Positions 53,171 through 62,298 of a stretch of 64,000 bases of DNA are shown one piece after another. Where the stretch lies: contig JAEUTG010000033.1 of NCBI GenBank assembly GCA_016788045.1, positions 1-64,000 of the forward strand. The letters are read 5' to 3'. The notes under the pieces were generated by a model, which saw only the letters and a list, made by a program, of their open reading frames with translations, searched no databases and had not been told where the DNA came from. Source of the DNA: Bacteroidales bacterium (GTDB lineage Bacteria > Bacteroidota > Bacteroidia > Bacteroidales > Lentimicrobiaceae). The translations under genes and the position numbers were made by a program. Each line of letters opens with the position of its first letter. Position 1 is the first letter of the stretch.

Positions 53171-54328
53171 TTAAATCCGGCAAAGTACCTCTGCCGCTTT
53201 TTCAAGGGTGCCGGCTGTTTTGGCAAAACAGAAACGCAATACCTGATTATCGGTCTGGTTATGATAAAAGGATGATACCGGAACCGAGGCAATGCCATAC
53301 TCTTTGGTTAGCCTAACGGCAAAATCAAATTCTTTTTCATCGCTGATACGGCTGTAATCGAGCAGCTGAAAATAAGTACCGGAGGCAGGTACCGGCTTGA
53401 AACGTGACCCAGATATCAGCCCGAGGAAGTAGTCCCTTTTTTCCTGATAGAAGCTTCCAAGGCCCATGAAATTCTGCGGGTTCTGCATAAAATCAGCGAT
53501 GGCATACTGTACCGGAGTATTCACGGCAAACACAACAAACTGGTGCATTTTGCGGAATTCAGCCGTAAGGTTGGCCGGGGCGAGTACAAACCCGCATTTC
53601 CAGCCTGTGGCATGAAATGTCTTGCCGAAGGAGCCAACCACCAGCGTACGCTTTGCCAGTCCGGGATATCTGCAGGCGCTTTCATGCACCAGGCCATCGA
53701 AGATCAGGTGTTCATAAACCTCATCGCTCAGGATGAGAATGTCGCGGTTGGCCGTCAGCTTATCGAGTCGTTTCATGTCGGAAGCCGTAAGAATGCTTCC
53801 CGAAGGGTTATGGGGTGAATTGATGATGATCATACGGGTGTTGCCCGAAATAAGTGAAGGCAGCGTATCCCAGTCAATGCTGTATCCTGCAGGATTCAGA
53901 CGGGCATATTTTACCAGCCCTCCCTGTGCCATCACCGCCGGTCCGTAACTGTCGTACGCTGGCTCAAAAACGATCACCTCATCCCCCGGTCTTATAAAGG
54001 CAGCAATCGCACTGAACAGCGCCTGGGTTGCTCCTGCCGTAATGGTTATCTCAGTCTCCGGATGGTAATCGGCCTTGTATTTATCGCTGAACATGGCCGA
54101 AATAGCCTCGCGCAAAGGCTGAACACCCGTCATGGGAGCATATTGGTTGAATCCCTTCTTCATGTATGTGTTTACAAGTTTCACCAGCTCTTCTGAAACC
54201 GGAAAATCAGGGAATCCCTGTGAAAGGTTGATGGCGTTGTGCTCGCGGGCGAGAGCCGACATAACAGCAAAAATACTGGTGCCGGTAAACGGCAGCTTTG
54301 AAATCAGGTTGCCAGGGTAATTGTGCAT
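53171..54328 (-). CDS. methionine aminotransferase (PLP fold I)
   Basis: A 385-residue class I/II aminotransferase resembling YbdL/MtnE. It has NLSQGFPDFPVSEELV near the start, the FNQYAPMTG segment, NSPHNPSG, and the PLP Lys in VGSFGKTFHATGWK, followed by a C-terminal Arg in RFCFAKT. These enzymes transaminate ketomethiobutyrate with glutamine, which pairs with the omega-amidase gene upstream on this strand. The ATG at 54328 follows a promoter box; the ATG at 54394 lies before it. Confidence 0.88.
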   Translation of the reverse strand: MHNYPGNLISKLPFTGTSIFAVMSALAREHNAINLSQGFPDFPVSEELVKLVNTYMKKGFNQYAPMTGVQPLREAISAMFSDKYKADYHPETEITITAGATQALFSAIAAFIRPGDEVIVFEPAYDSYGPAVMAQGGLVKYARLNPAGYSIDWDTLPSLISGNTRMIIINSPHNPSGSILTASDMKRLDKLTANRDILILSDEVYEHLIFDGLVHESACRYPGLAKRTLVVGSFGKTFHATGWKCGFVLAPANLTAEFRKMHQFVVFAVNTPVQYAIADFMQNPQNFMGLGSFYQEKRDYFLGLISGSRFKPVPASGTYFQLLDYSRISDEKEFDFAVRLTKEYGIASVPVSSFYHNQTDNQVLRFCFAKTAGTLEKAAEVLCRI

Positions 54329-54350
54329 TGGGTCAGTGATTTGGGGCAGA

Positions 54351-54358
54351 CAAATGTA
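54351..54358 (-). promoter_or_regulatory. -7 promoter box of the methionine aminotransferase gene
   Basis: On the minus strand this reads TACATTTG, 23 bp before the ATG at 54328. Confidence 0.5.
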
Positions 54359-54449
54359 GAAAAAGTAAATGAAACGAACCGGTCCTCGTTGCATTAAACA
54401 AAACAGCAGTTTCGGGGTATTTCATTTTGTATGTGCTGGAGAATTTTTT

Positions 54450-55074
54450 TGACACCATCCCGATAGGTATCGGGACTCCAGGACACCAAGTAAGCACCAA
54501 TTATTGTTTAATTATTCATTCTATTTTAAGTCAGGTATATGGTTAGATTTAAACTATTTTCAGGGCTGAAATAATGAAGGCATAATAGGAATTAATGAAC
54601 CATGCATACTTCTGTGATGGTTATCCACTTTTCTTAGTTTGCTATACGTTTAATACCATCTCTGATTCTCGCAACATTAAAATTTATTAAATATCCCAAC
54701 CGTGTCTTGGTTAATTTCATCTGACTTAAGACTTGCGCAGGCCAAACTGGGTTTATTGTTTCTCTGGCCTTTAGTTCGCAAATTATTTTGTCTCCACAAA
54801 AACGTCTAAACGCAACCCTTCGTCGAATTCAATGTTATCATAAATGATTGGAACATCAAACTGGCATTGGTAAGATAAGCCCCTTTTTGATAATTCATGA
54901 CAAAAACTTATTTCATAAACTTTTTCAAGGAGTTTAGGTCCAGGATTCTTATGTACTGTGAAAGCAGCATCAACTATTTGTTTACCAATTGCATCCAATT
55001 CTTCAGGAATCGGTTCTAAAAATTATTGGTGAGAATTAGTGTTTTGGATCCCGATGGACATCGGGATGGTGTCA
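54450..55074. mobile_element. inverted-repeat-bounded unit carrying a broken GxxExxY gene
   Basis: The left arm (54450-54475) reads TGACACCA, then TCCCGAT-loop-ATCGGGA. The right arm (55049-55074) is the same in inverse orientation, with a different 4-nt loop. Between them (about 625 bp) lie the GxxExxY remnant and A/T-rich sequence. The outer TGACACCA also ends the element at 13490-13630. This suggests a family of small mobile or REP-like units. No transposase is present. Confidence 0.5.
54634..54998 (-). pseudogene. GxxExxY-family protein, frameshifted
   Basis: The first ~71 codons read AIGKQIVDAAFTVHKNPGPKL, then LEKVYEISFCHELSKRG and DEGLRLDVFVETK, which is the GxxExxY family (PD-(D/E)XK-like) start. 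A stop follows at once. A one-base shift restores DKIICELKARETINPVW and YLINFNVARIRDGIKRIAN up to the stop at 54634-54636, so one base (probably a G in GAGGAC) has been lost. The 5' end also lacks an ATG: the nearest in-frame start is a TTG, and coding-like sequence (LEPIPEE) extends upstream to a stop. Both ends point to a decaying gene. Confidence 0.8.
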
Positions 55075-55205
55075 TATTTTTTAATTTTAAAGGTTATGTT
55101 GAACGTAATATATTTTATCTGGCAAATCAAGTACTGAATAACCCCAGTTTCGTTAAAATAACATTAACTGTGCATCTCCCCCTTTCTGTTTTCCTTTAAA
55201 AAACT

Positions 55206-55213
55206 TATCTTCG
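55206..55213 (+). promoter_or_regulatory. likely -7 promoter box of pgk
   Basis: TATCTTCG is one mismatch from TAnnTTTG, 28 bp before the pgk ATG. Confidence 0.35.
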
Positions 55214-55241
55214 TGTCCGCAATTAACTTAAATCATGGATT

Positions 55242-56501
55242 ATGAAAACGATTGATTCTTATGACTTTACCGGAAAGCGTGCGCTGATCAGGGTTGATTT
55301 TAATGTTCCACTTGACGATGCCATGAAGATTACCGACACCAACCGCATCGATGCAGCCCTTGCCACCATCCGTAAAGTACTGGCCGGCGGCGGATCGGTG
55401 ATCCTGATGTCGCACCTGGGACGTCCGAAAAAAAACGGTGAACCTAAATTATCGCTCAAACATATACTTCCCTACCTGAACCATGTACTTCAGCTTGACG
55501 TAAAATTCGCCGACGACTGCATGGGTGAGTCTGCCAAAACCCTGAGTGCAGGCCTTAAACCCGGCGAAGTACTGCTGCTTGAAAACCTGCGCTATTACGA
55601 AGAGGAAGAAGGCAAACCGAGACTTCCGGAAACAGCCACAGACGAGGAGAAAAAAGCAGCCAAGGCTGAAGTTAAAGAGAAACAGAAGGCCTTCACAAAA
55701 CAATTATCGACCTACGCCGATTGCTACATCAACGATGCCTTCGGTACAGCTCACCGGGCCCATGCCTCCACTGCCCTTGTAGCAGCCTATTTCCCCAACG
55801 ATAAGCTCTTCGGTTATCTGATGAATGCCGAAGTGGGCAGCCTCAACAAGGTGATGAAAGAAGGAAAGAAACCATTTACCGCTGTACTCGGCGGCGCCAA
55901 GGTTTCAGGGAAAATTCAGATTATCAACCACCTGCTCGACAAAGTTGACAACCTGGTCGTGGGTGGTGGCATGATGTTCACCTTTATCAAAGCCATGGGC
56001 GGAAAAATCGGCAACTCGCTGGTAGAAGATGACCTGCTCGAACTGGCCCTCAACACCCTTGAAGGAGCCAAAATGCACGGGGTCAACATCATTCTGCCGG
56101 TGGATGCCATTGCTGCCGGTGCCTTTGCCAACGATGCCGAAACGAGGGTCGTCAAAGCCGGTGAAGTTCCCGATGGCTGGATGGGCCTCGACATCGGACC
56201 GGAATCCATTGCCCTGTTCGACAACATTCTGATGAATTCGGAAACCATCCTCTGGAATGGCCCTATGGGTGTGTTCGAAATGCCAAGCTTTGCCGAAGGT
56301 ACCATACAGGTAGCCAAATCCATTGCCAACGCCACACAGAAGGGTGCTTTCTCACTGGTAGGCGGCGGAGATTCCGTGGCCGCGGTCAACAAATTCAAAC
56401 TGGCCGATAAGGTGAGCTACGTAAGCACCGGCGGCGGAGCCATGCTCGAGTTCATCGAAGGCAAGGTACTACCCGGGGTTGCTGCCATAGAAGCTGAATA
56501 A
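55242..56501 (+). CDS. pgk: phosphoglycerate kinase
   Basis: A 419-residue glycolytic enzyme that makes ATP from 1,3-bisphosphoglycerate. The signatures are [45 protein letters not shown], and the C-terminal [12 protein letters not shown] with [10 protein letters not shown]. It carries a short charged insert near residues 125-150 ([16 protein letters not shown]) that makes it slightly longer than most bacterial PGKs. It is transcribed alone. Confidence 0.97.
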   Translation: MKTIDSYDFTGKRALIRVDFNVPLDDAMKITDTNRIDAALATIRKVLAGGGSVILMSHLGRPKKNGEPKLSLKHILPYLNHVLQLDVKFADDCMGESAKTLSAGLKPGEVLLLENLRYYEEEEGKPRLPETATDEEKKAAKAEVKEKQKAFTKQLSTYADCYINDAFGTAHRAHASTALVAAYFPNDKLFGYLMNAEVGSLNKVMKEGKKPFTAVLGGAKVSGKIQIINHLLDKVDNLVVGGGMMFTFIKAMGGKIGNSLVEDDLLELALNTLEGAKMHGVNIILPVDAIAAGAFANDAETRVVKAGEVPDGWMGLDIGPESIALFDNILMNSETILWNGPMGVFEMPSFAEGTIQVAKSIANATQKGAFSLVGGGDSVAAVNKFKLADKVSYVSTGGGAMLEFIEGKVLPGVAAIEAE

Positions 56502-56642
56502 CACCGATTTCTTCCCCGACAGAGGGAATGAAAGCCGGCATCAGGATTTTGCGGTAGATCCGGGAAATCGTGGTGCCGGTTTCCGTTTTCCGGAAGCGAC
56601 AGTATTAAATTTACTATCATTGCAAACCCAAACCCATGTGCT

Positions 56643-58049
56643 ATGAAATCCGGCAAAATTCTGCTTCCGGTCCTGCTGGCCCTCTTCGCGGCTGCAAGCC
56701 TCCACGCTCAGGTTACTTTTGTGGTTACAAACCTGCCTGCCAATACACCGGCCGGAGATTACCTTTATATTGCAGGGAATTTTACCGGCTGGAATCCCGG
56801 GGCTGCTGAGTACCGGATGCAGAAAAATGAACAGCAGCAATGGAGCATTACCCTGCCCGCACAGGCAGAAGGGACAGTATATCAGTACAAAATTACACGT
56901 GGTTCATGGGAAACCGTTGAAAAAGGCGCGGGCGGGGAAGAGATTGCGAACCGCAACTTTGTGTTCGGCAACGGCTCAACGCAGGAGGTCAGCATTCTCC
57001 GCTGGGCCGATGATGGCGGCGGGGCATCCTCCACGGCGGCAGCCAATGTATCCGTCATGGATGAAAACTTCTACATGCCTCAACTGAACCGCAGCCGTAC
57101 CATCCGCATTTTCCTGCCTCCCGGATACGAAACCTCCGGACTGAACTATCCGGTCTTCTATATGCACGACGGTCAGAACCTCTTCGATGTGCTCACTGCA
57201 TACGCCGGAGAGTGGGAGGTTGACGAAACCCTCAACCGGCTGGCTTCCTCCGGTCATCAGGTTCCCATTGTAGTGGGGATCGACAATGGCGGAGCCCACC
57301 GCATTGCCGAATACACCCCCTGGCGGAACCCCGATTACGGCGGAGGCGACGGCGAAGCCTATGTAAGCTTTCTGGTTGAAACCCTCAAACCCTACATCGA
57401 CCAGCATTACCGCACACTGCCCGACAGAAACAACACCGCCATCGGCGGAAGCTCCCTCGGCGGACTCATCTCATGCTATGCCGCACTGCAATACCAACAG
57501 GTCTTCAGCAAGGCGGCAGTTTTCTCCCCTTCGTACTGGTACAGCGACAGTGTATGGGCTTTCGCGCACAACCATCCCAAAACAGCTGAAATGAAGATCT
57601 ACCAGTTATGCGGAACCCTCGAAGGAGCAGGAACGGTCGAAGACATGATGCGCATGTCCGATACCCTTACAGCCAGCGGTTTCGGTGAGACAGACCTTCA
57701 CAACAAAATAGTCGCCGGAGGTCAGCACAACGAAGCCCTGTGGCGCAGCAATTTCGAAGATGCCTTCCTTTGGCTGTTCGGGGGTGGTGCTCAGTCGGCG
57801 GGCTCCATGGAAGATAAACCCGTGGTGCTCTTCTTTCCGAATCCTGTAAAAGAAAAACTCAGCTTCGCGGGTCTTGAACTCATCGCCGGCGATACCCTCA
57901 GCTTGATTAGCGCCGATGGAAGATTGGTGAAGCAGGTGCAGAACTTCACCACCAATGAAGTGGATGTCAGTGATCTAAAGACCGGTATTTACCTTTTCGT
58001 GCTGAAATCACGGAATGTGTTGTTCGAAGGTAAATTCATCCGGGAATAA
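56643..58049 (+). CDS. secreted esterase with CBM-like N-terminus and T9SS sorting domain
   Basis: A 468-residue exported protein. A signal peptide (about 1-22) is followed by a CBM20/48-like beta domain (about 25-110, with YLYIAGNFTGWNPG), an esterase-D-type hydrolase domain (about 150-375) with YMHDGQNLFD, nucleophile motif GGSSLGGL and a His in AGGQHNEALWR, and a T9SS sorting domain (FFPNPVKEKLSF to the end). It probably removes acyl groups from a polysaccharide at the cell surface. The GH3 gene follows 105 bp later and may share a substrate. Confidence 0.83.
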   Translation: MKSGKILLPVLLALFAAASLHAQVTFVVTNLPANTPAGDYLYIAGNFTGWNPGAAEYRMQKNEQQQWSITLPAQAEGTVYQYKITRGSWETVEKGAGGEEIANRNFVFGNGSTQEVSILRWADDGGGASSTAAANVSVMDENFYMPQLNRSRTIRIFLPPGYETSGLNYPVFYMHDGQNLFDVLTAYAGEWEVDETLNRLASSGHQVPIVVGIDNGGAHRIAEYTPWRNPDYGGGDGEAYVSFLVETLKPYIDQHYRTLPDRNNTAIGGSSLGGLISCYAALQYQQVFSKAAVFSPSYWYSDSVWAFAHNHPKTAEMKIYQLCGTLEGAGTVEDMMRMSDTLTASGFGETDLHNKIVAGGQHNEALWRSNFEDAFLWLFGGGAQSAGSMEDKPVVLFFPNPVKEKLSFAGLELIAGDTLSLISADGRLVKQVQNFTTNEVDVSDLKTGIYLFVLKSRNVLFEGKFIRE

Positions 58050-58154
58050 TGGATGGAAGCCGGCCGGTTGATGGCTGCTGCTTTTACTGTGGCATCATCA
58101 CACGACTGAAAACCGGAGCAAACCCCGGATCAGAAAGCTGAAAAACAGCCCCAC

Positions 58155-60815
58155 ATGAGAAAATCAATCCTTACCTTCATCCTGCTGACCCTGCTGCTGC
58201 AGGCGTGGTCTCAGCCCTACAGGGATCCCCACCTGAGCATCAATGCCCGCGTGCAGGATCTGCTCTCCCGCATGACCCCGGAAGAAAAATTCTGGCAGTT
58301 GTTTATGCTGGCTGAAGACTGGAGCCGTGACAAAAGCTTCTATACAAACGGTGCCTTTGGCTTTGAAGGCGGGATCGCCGTTGAGGGGAGCAACACAGCC
58401 GGGCAGATGATCAGCAGCAGGTTCAGCGGTTCAGCGGCTGCCATGACAGAGACCATCAATCAGGTACAACAGTTCTTTCTTGAAAAAACCCGGCTGGGCA
58501 TTCCGGTATTGCCCTTCGACGAAGCCCTTCACGGGCTCGTTCATCCCGGAGCAACCCGTTTTCCCCAGGCCATTGGTCTGGCTGCCACCTTCGATACCAC
58601 CCTGATGCACCGGGTAGCTGCTGCCATTGCCGAAGAAACCCGCAGCCGCGGAATCCGGCAGGTGCTGTCACCGGTAATCAACATTGCCGGCGATGTGCGC
58701 TGGGGAAGGGTTGAGGAGACATACGGGGAAGACCCCTTCCTGACCTCTGCCATGGCGGTGGCTTTTGTCAGGGAGTTTGAAAAACGTGGTGTGATTGCCA
58801 CGCCCAAGCACTTTGTTTCGAATTACGGCAGCGGCGGCCGCGACAGCTATCCGGTTCATTACAACGAACGTTACCTTCGCGAAACTGAGCTTGTCCCATT
58901 TGAGGCGGCATTCCGCGAAGGAGGTGCGGGGTCGGTGATGACAGCCTACAACTCGCTCGATGGCAGCCCCTGCACCGCCAACAACTGGCTGCTCAATACC
59001 TTGCTGAAAAAGGAATGGGGCTTCAACGGCTTTGTGATTTCCGACGCCGGGGCCACCGGAGGAGCCAACGTATTGCATTTTACCACCGGAAGCTACCGCG
59101 AATCGGCCGCAAACTCCATCAACAACGGGCTGGATGTCATTTTTCAGACATCCCGCGATCATTATCCCCTCTTTATCGATGCCTTTCTTAAGGGCGACAT
59201 CCCACCGGCGGTTATCGACAGCGCGGTGGTCAGGGTACTCTGGGCAAAATTCAGACTCGGCCTGTTTGAAACACCCTATACCGATCCCGGGGCTGCGCAA
59301 AAGATCAACGGAAGCCCTGAACACCGGGCAATAGCGCTTGAAGCAGCCCGCAAATCGGTGGTGCTGCTGAAAAATCAGGGAGCACTCCTGCCCCTTGACC
59401 CGGCCATTAAATCGATTGCCGTTACCGGAGAGGATGCCGTTGACGCCAGGGCCGGCGGCTACAGCGGGCCGGGAAACCAGGTAGTCAGTATCCTTGAGGG
59501 GATACAGCGGGAAGTAAGCCCTGAAACCCGTGTTGAATACGCACGTGGCAGCAGGCGGGTGCTGCTGCCGTATGTGACTGTTGCCCCGGAATACCTGAGT
59601 ACCCTTGAAAACAACAAACCCGTGCAGGGACTCACCGGCAGCTACTACCGGGGAATTGACTTCAGCGGGGCGCCGGCTTTTGTCAGAACCGACCCTCAGA
59701 TCGACTTCCGCTGGACCCTTTTTTCTCCCGACCCTGAGAAACTGGACTATGGCTTCTATTCAGTCGTGTGGGAAGGAAAAATCAGGGGGCCGGTAAGCGG
59801 AACCGTGAAAACCGGCATCGATGGCAACGACGGTTACCGCCTGTATATCAACAACCGTCTGCTCATCGATCAGCGCACTTACTGCGGCCGAAGCCTGAAT
59901 ATGGCTGAATTTGAATTTACCGAAGGGGAAGAATACGACCTCCGCATTGAATATGCCGAACCTGTTGGCAATGCCTGGTTCAGGCTGGTGTGGGATTTCG
60001 GGCTTGACGGTGATGCAGAAAAGGACCTGCAGCAGGCCGTGGAAACAGCCAGCCGCTGCGATGCCGTGGTGATGGTCGCAGGCATCGAAGAAGGCGAATT
60101 CCGCGACCGGGCCCTGTTGGGCCTTCCGGGCAATCAGGAAGAACTGATTCTGCGGCTGGCAGCCACCGGGAAGCCCCTGGTGGTGATCCTCACAGGAGGG
60201 AGCGCAGTCACCATGCAACGTTGGCTCAGCCATGCCGATGCATTGCTGGATGTCTGGTATCCCGGAGAAGCCGGGGGCACCGCCGTGGCTGAAATACTGT
60301 TCGGGAAAGAGAACCCGGCCGGGCGACTGCCGGTCACCTTCCCCCTCCATGAAGGACAGCTGCCCCTGGTGTACAACCACAAACCTACCGGCCGGGGCGA
60401 TGACTATGACAACCTGAGCGGACAACCCCAGTTTCCCTTCGGGTTCGGGTTAAGCTATACCACTTTCAGCTATAAAAATCTACAGATCAGCGAACTAAAG
60501 GATGACAAATCCTTTTTGGCAAGCTTCGAACTTACCAATACCGGAACCCGCGAAGGGGAGGAGGTAGTTCAGCTCTACATCCACGACCAACTAGCATCGG
60601 TAGCCCGCCCCCTTACCGAACTCAAGGGGTTCAGCAGAATCCGCCTGAAAGCCGGTGAAACGGTACATTGCAGCTTTGTGATCGGTCCCGCCATGCTCGC
60701 AATGCTCAATGATAAGATGGAAAAGGTGGTGGAACCAGGCGATTTCAGCATCATGATCGGCGCTACATGCAAGGACATCCGGCTGAAAGGGACCCTCAGG
60801 GTAAAACCTGACTGA
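58155..60815 (+). CDS. glycoside hydrolase family 3 with inserted PA14 domain
   Basis: An 886-residue exported enzyme (signal peptide about 1-19). The GH3 barrel has FDEALHGLVHPGATRFPQ, ATPKHFVSNYGSGG, and the nucleophile in GFVISDAGATGG (Asp297). The second GH3 domain is split by a PA14 carbohydrate-binding module (about 490-615, TGIDGNDGYRLYINN), and a fibronectin-like domain ends the protein. PA14-containing GH3s are beta-glucosidases or beta-xylosidases; the specificity cannot be read. It may cooperate with the CBM-esterase upstream. Confidence 0.93.
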   Translation: MRKSILTFILLTLLLQAWSQPYRDPHLSINARVQDLLSRMTPEEKFWQLFMLAEDWSRDKSFYTNGAFGFEGGIAVEGSNTAGQMISSRFSGSAAAMTETINQVQQFFLEKTRLGIPVLPFDEALHGLVHPGATRFPQAIGLAATFDTTLMHRVAAAIAEETRSRGIRQVLSPVINIAGDVRWGRVEETYGEDPFLTSAMAVAFVREFEKRGVIATPKHFVSNYGSGGRDSYPVHYNERYLRETELVPFEAAFREGGAGSVMTAYNSLDGSPCTANNWLLNTLLKKEWGFNGFVISDAGATGGANVLHFTTGSYRESAANSINNGLDVIFQTSRDHYPLFIDAFLKGDIPPAVIDSAVVRVLWAKFRLGLFETPYTDPGAAQKINGSPEHRAIALEAARKSVVLLKNQGALLPLDPAIKSIAVTGEDAVDARAGGYSGPGNQVVSILEGIQREVSPETRVEYARGSRRVLLPYVTVAPEYLSTLENNKPVQGLTGSYYRGIDFSGAPAFVRTDPQIDFRWTLFSPDPEKLDYGFYSVVWEGKIRGPVSGTVKTGIDGNDGYRLYINNRLLIDQRTYCGRSLNMAEFEFTEGEEYDLRIEYAEPVGNAWFRLVWDFGLDGDAEKDLQQAVETASRCDAVVMVAGIEEGEFRDRALLGLPGNQEELILRLAATGKPLVVILTGGSAVTMQRWLSHADALLDVWYPGEAGGTAVAEILFGKENPAGRLPVTFPLHEGQLPLVYNHKPTGRGDDYDNLSGQPQFPFGFGLSYTTFSYKNLQISELKDDKSFLASFELTNTGTREGEEVVQLYIHDQLASVARPLTELKGFSRIRLKAGETVHCSFVIGPAMLAMLNDKMEKVVEPGDFSIMIGATCKDIRLKGTLRVKPD

Positions 60816-60894
60816 ATCGGGCGGATAAAGCACCGGTTTATCGGCAAATACCCTCTCTCCGTCTAATTGATTTTCACAACGGAACGATGCCCTG

Positions 60895-60902
60895 TAGTTT
60901 TG
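60895..60902 (+). promoter_or_regulatory. -7 promoter box of the TolC/HlyD/MacB operon
   Basis: TAGTTTTG matches TAnnTTTG, 20 bp before the TolC-like ATG at 60922. Confidence 0.5.
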
Positions 60903-60921
60903 CAGCATCAATCCGATAAAA

Positions 60922-62244
60922 ATGAAAATCAGCATCCTCTCAGTCACCCTGTTGCTCGCGGTTCAGACTGTTTCCGGGCAGCAACAGCCCGAGGCCTGGA
61001 GTCTCAGCAGGTGCATAAACCAGGCCCTGACCGGCAATCTCCAGCTGAAACAGGCGGCCCTGGCTACCGGCATAACTCAGGTAAACAGGGAACAGGCCCT
61101 GGCCTCAAGGTTTCCCGTTGTTGAAGCCACCGCCAGGCAATCCTTCGCATGGTCAGACCAGCTGAACAACGACGGCACCTACGATTTCACTGGTTCGAAC
61201 AGCAGTTCTGCTTCCATCAGTTCATCGGCAACCCTGTTCAATGGATTCCGCAAAGAGAACACAATAAAGCAGTCACAACTCAACTACCAGAGTGCCGTAC
61301 TGGATGAAGAGGCCTACCGTCAGGACATCACCCTTCAGGTACTCGACAGCTACCTGCAGGTATTGTATGCCGGTGAACTGGTCGAAAACAGCAAAAATCA
61401 GTTGATTTCCACTCAAACGCAACTCAGTCTTTCAGAAGAGCGGCTGAAACTGCGCATTATTTCACAGGCCGACTTTCTCCAGGTAAAATCGCAGGAAGCT
61501 GCTGAGAAGCTGACCCTGGCGACGGCCGAAAAGCAACTTCAGCTCAGCAGGCTCAACCTGATGCAACTGATGGAAATCCCTGTAAGCGATGATTTTACCA
61601 TTGAAAAGCCGGACTTCAGCGATGCCGCCGTTCAGCTCTCCGGCAACAGTCTTTCGGGGGTTTACGAATCGGCACTCGCTTCGCGGCCCGAGATCAGGAA
61701 TGCAGCCCTGCAGAAAGAGATCGCCGCCTATGACATCCAGATTGCGAAGGCCGGTTACCTCCCTTCACTGAGCATCAATGCCGGTCTCAGCACCCAATAC
61801 AGCAGTCTGGCTGAAAACCTGAAGTTCGCTTCACAGCTTGACCACAACCTGAGCCCTACCGCCGGACTCACGCTGAGCATACCCATTTTCCAGCAGAAAC
61901 AGGTTAAATCGCAGGTATCCCTGGCCAGGATCAATGCATCCTCAGCAGAAATCAGCGAGCAGAACACCCGCAATCAACTGCGCAAATCCATTGAAACAGC
62001 CTGGACCGATGTGGTAACGGCTGAGAAGGAGTTTGAAGCAGGCAATGAAAAATATGCTGCAGCCAGGGCTTCCTTTGCCGTGTCAGAAGAACGTTTTGCC
62101 CAGGGGATCATCAGTCCGGTGGATTTCCTTTTTGAAAAAACCAGCCTTATCAATGCTGAAAGCAACCTCCTGCAGGCCAGGTACAACCTTATCTTCAGTT
62201 ACAAGGTCATCGAATTCTATCAGGGAAAAGAACTTAAGCTGTAA
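60922..62244 (+). CDS. TolC-family outer-membrane efflux protein
   Basis: A 440-residue exported protein with signal peptide MKISILSVTLLLAVQTVSGQ. It has the helical TolC repeats, two halves each with long coiled-coil segments (about 60-230 and 240-435, for example LEKTRL-like heptads and FEKTSLINAESNLLQARYN). It forms the outer-membrane channel of a tripartite pump with the following adaptor and ABC ATPase genes. The gap to the adaptor gene is 55 bp. Confidence 0.93.
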   Translation: MKISILSVTLLLAVQTVSGQQQPEAWSLSRCINQALTGNLQLKQAALATGITQVNREQALASRFPVVEATARQSFAWSDQLNNDGTYDFTGSNSSSASISSSATLFNGFRKENTIKQSQLNYQSAVLDEEAYRQDITLQVLDSYLQVLYAGELVENSKNQLISTQTQLSLSEERLKLRIISQADFLQVKSQEAAEKLTLATAEKQLQLSRLNLMQLMEIPVSDDFTIEKPDFSDAAVQLSGNSLSGVYESALASRPEIRNAALQKEIAAYDIQIAKAGYLPSLSINAGLSTQYSSLAENLKFASQLDHNLSPTAGLTLSIPIFQQKQVKSQVSLARINASSAEISEQNTRNQLRKSIETAWTDVVTAEKEFEAGNEKYAAARASFAVSEERFAQGIISPVDFLFEKTSLINAESNLLQARYNLIFSYKVIEFYQGKELKL

Positions 62245-62298
62245 GCAAAGGATGTCAGGGAATTAAATCAGTAAAACAAGAAATTCAACCATAAAGTC

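Noticed and set aside
54999..55241. tRNA or structured RNA upstream of pgk
   Set aside because: Only the inverted-repeat arm and A/T-rich sequence are seen; no cloverleaf or CCA end is visible.
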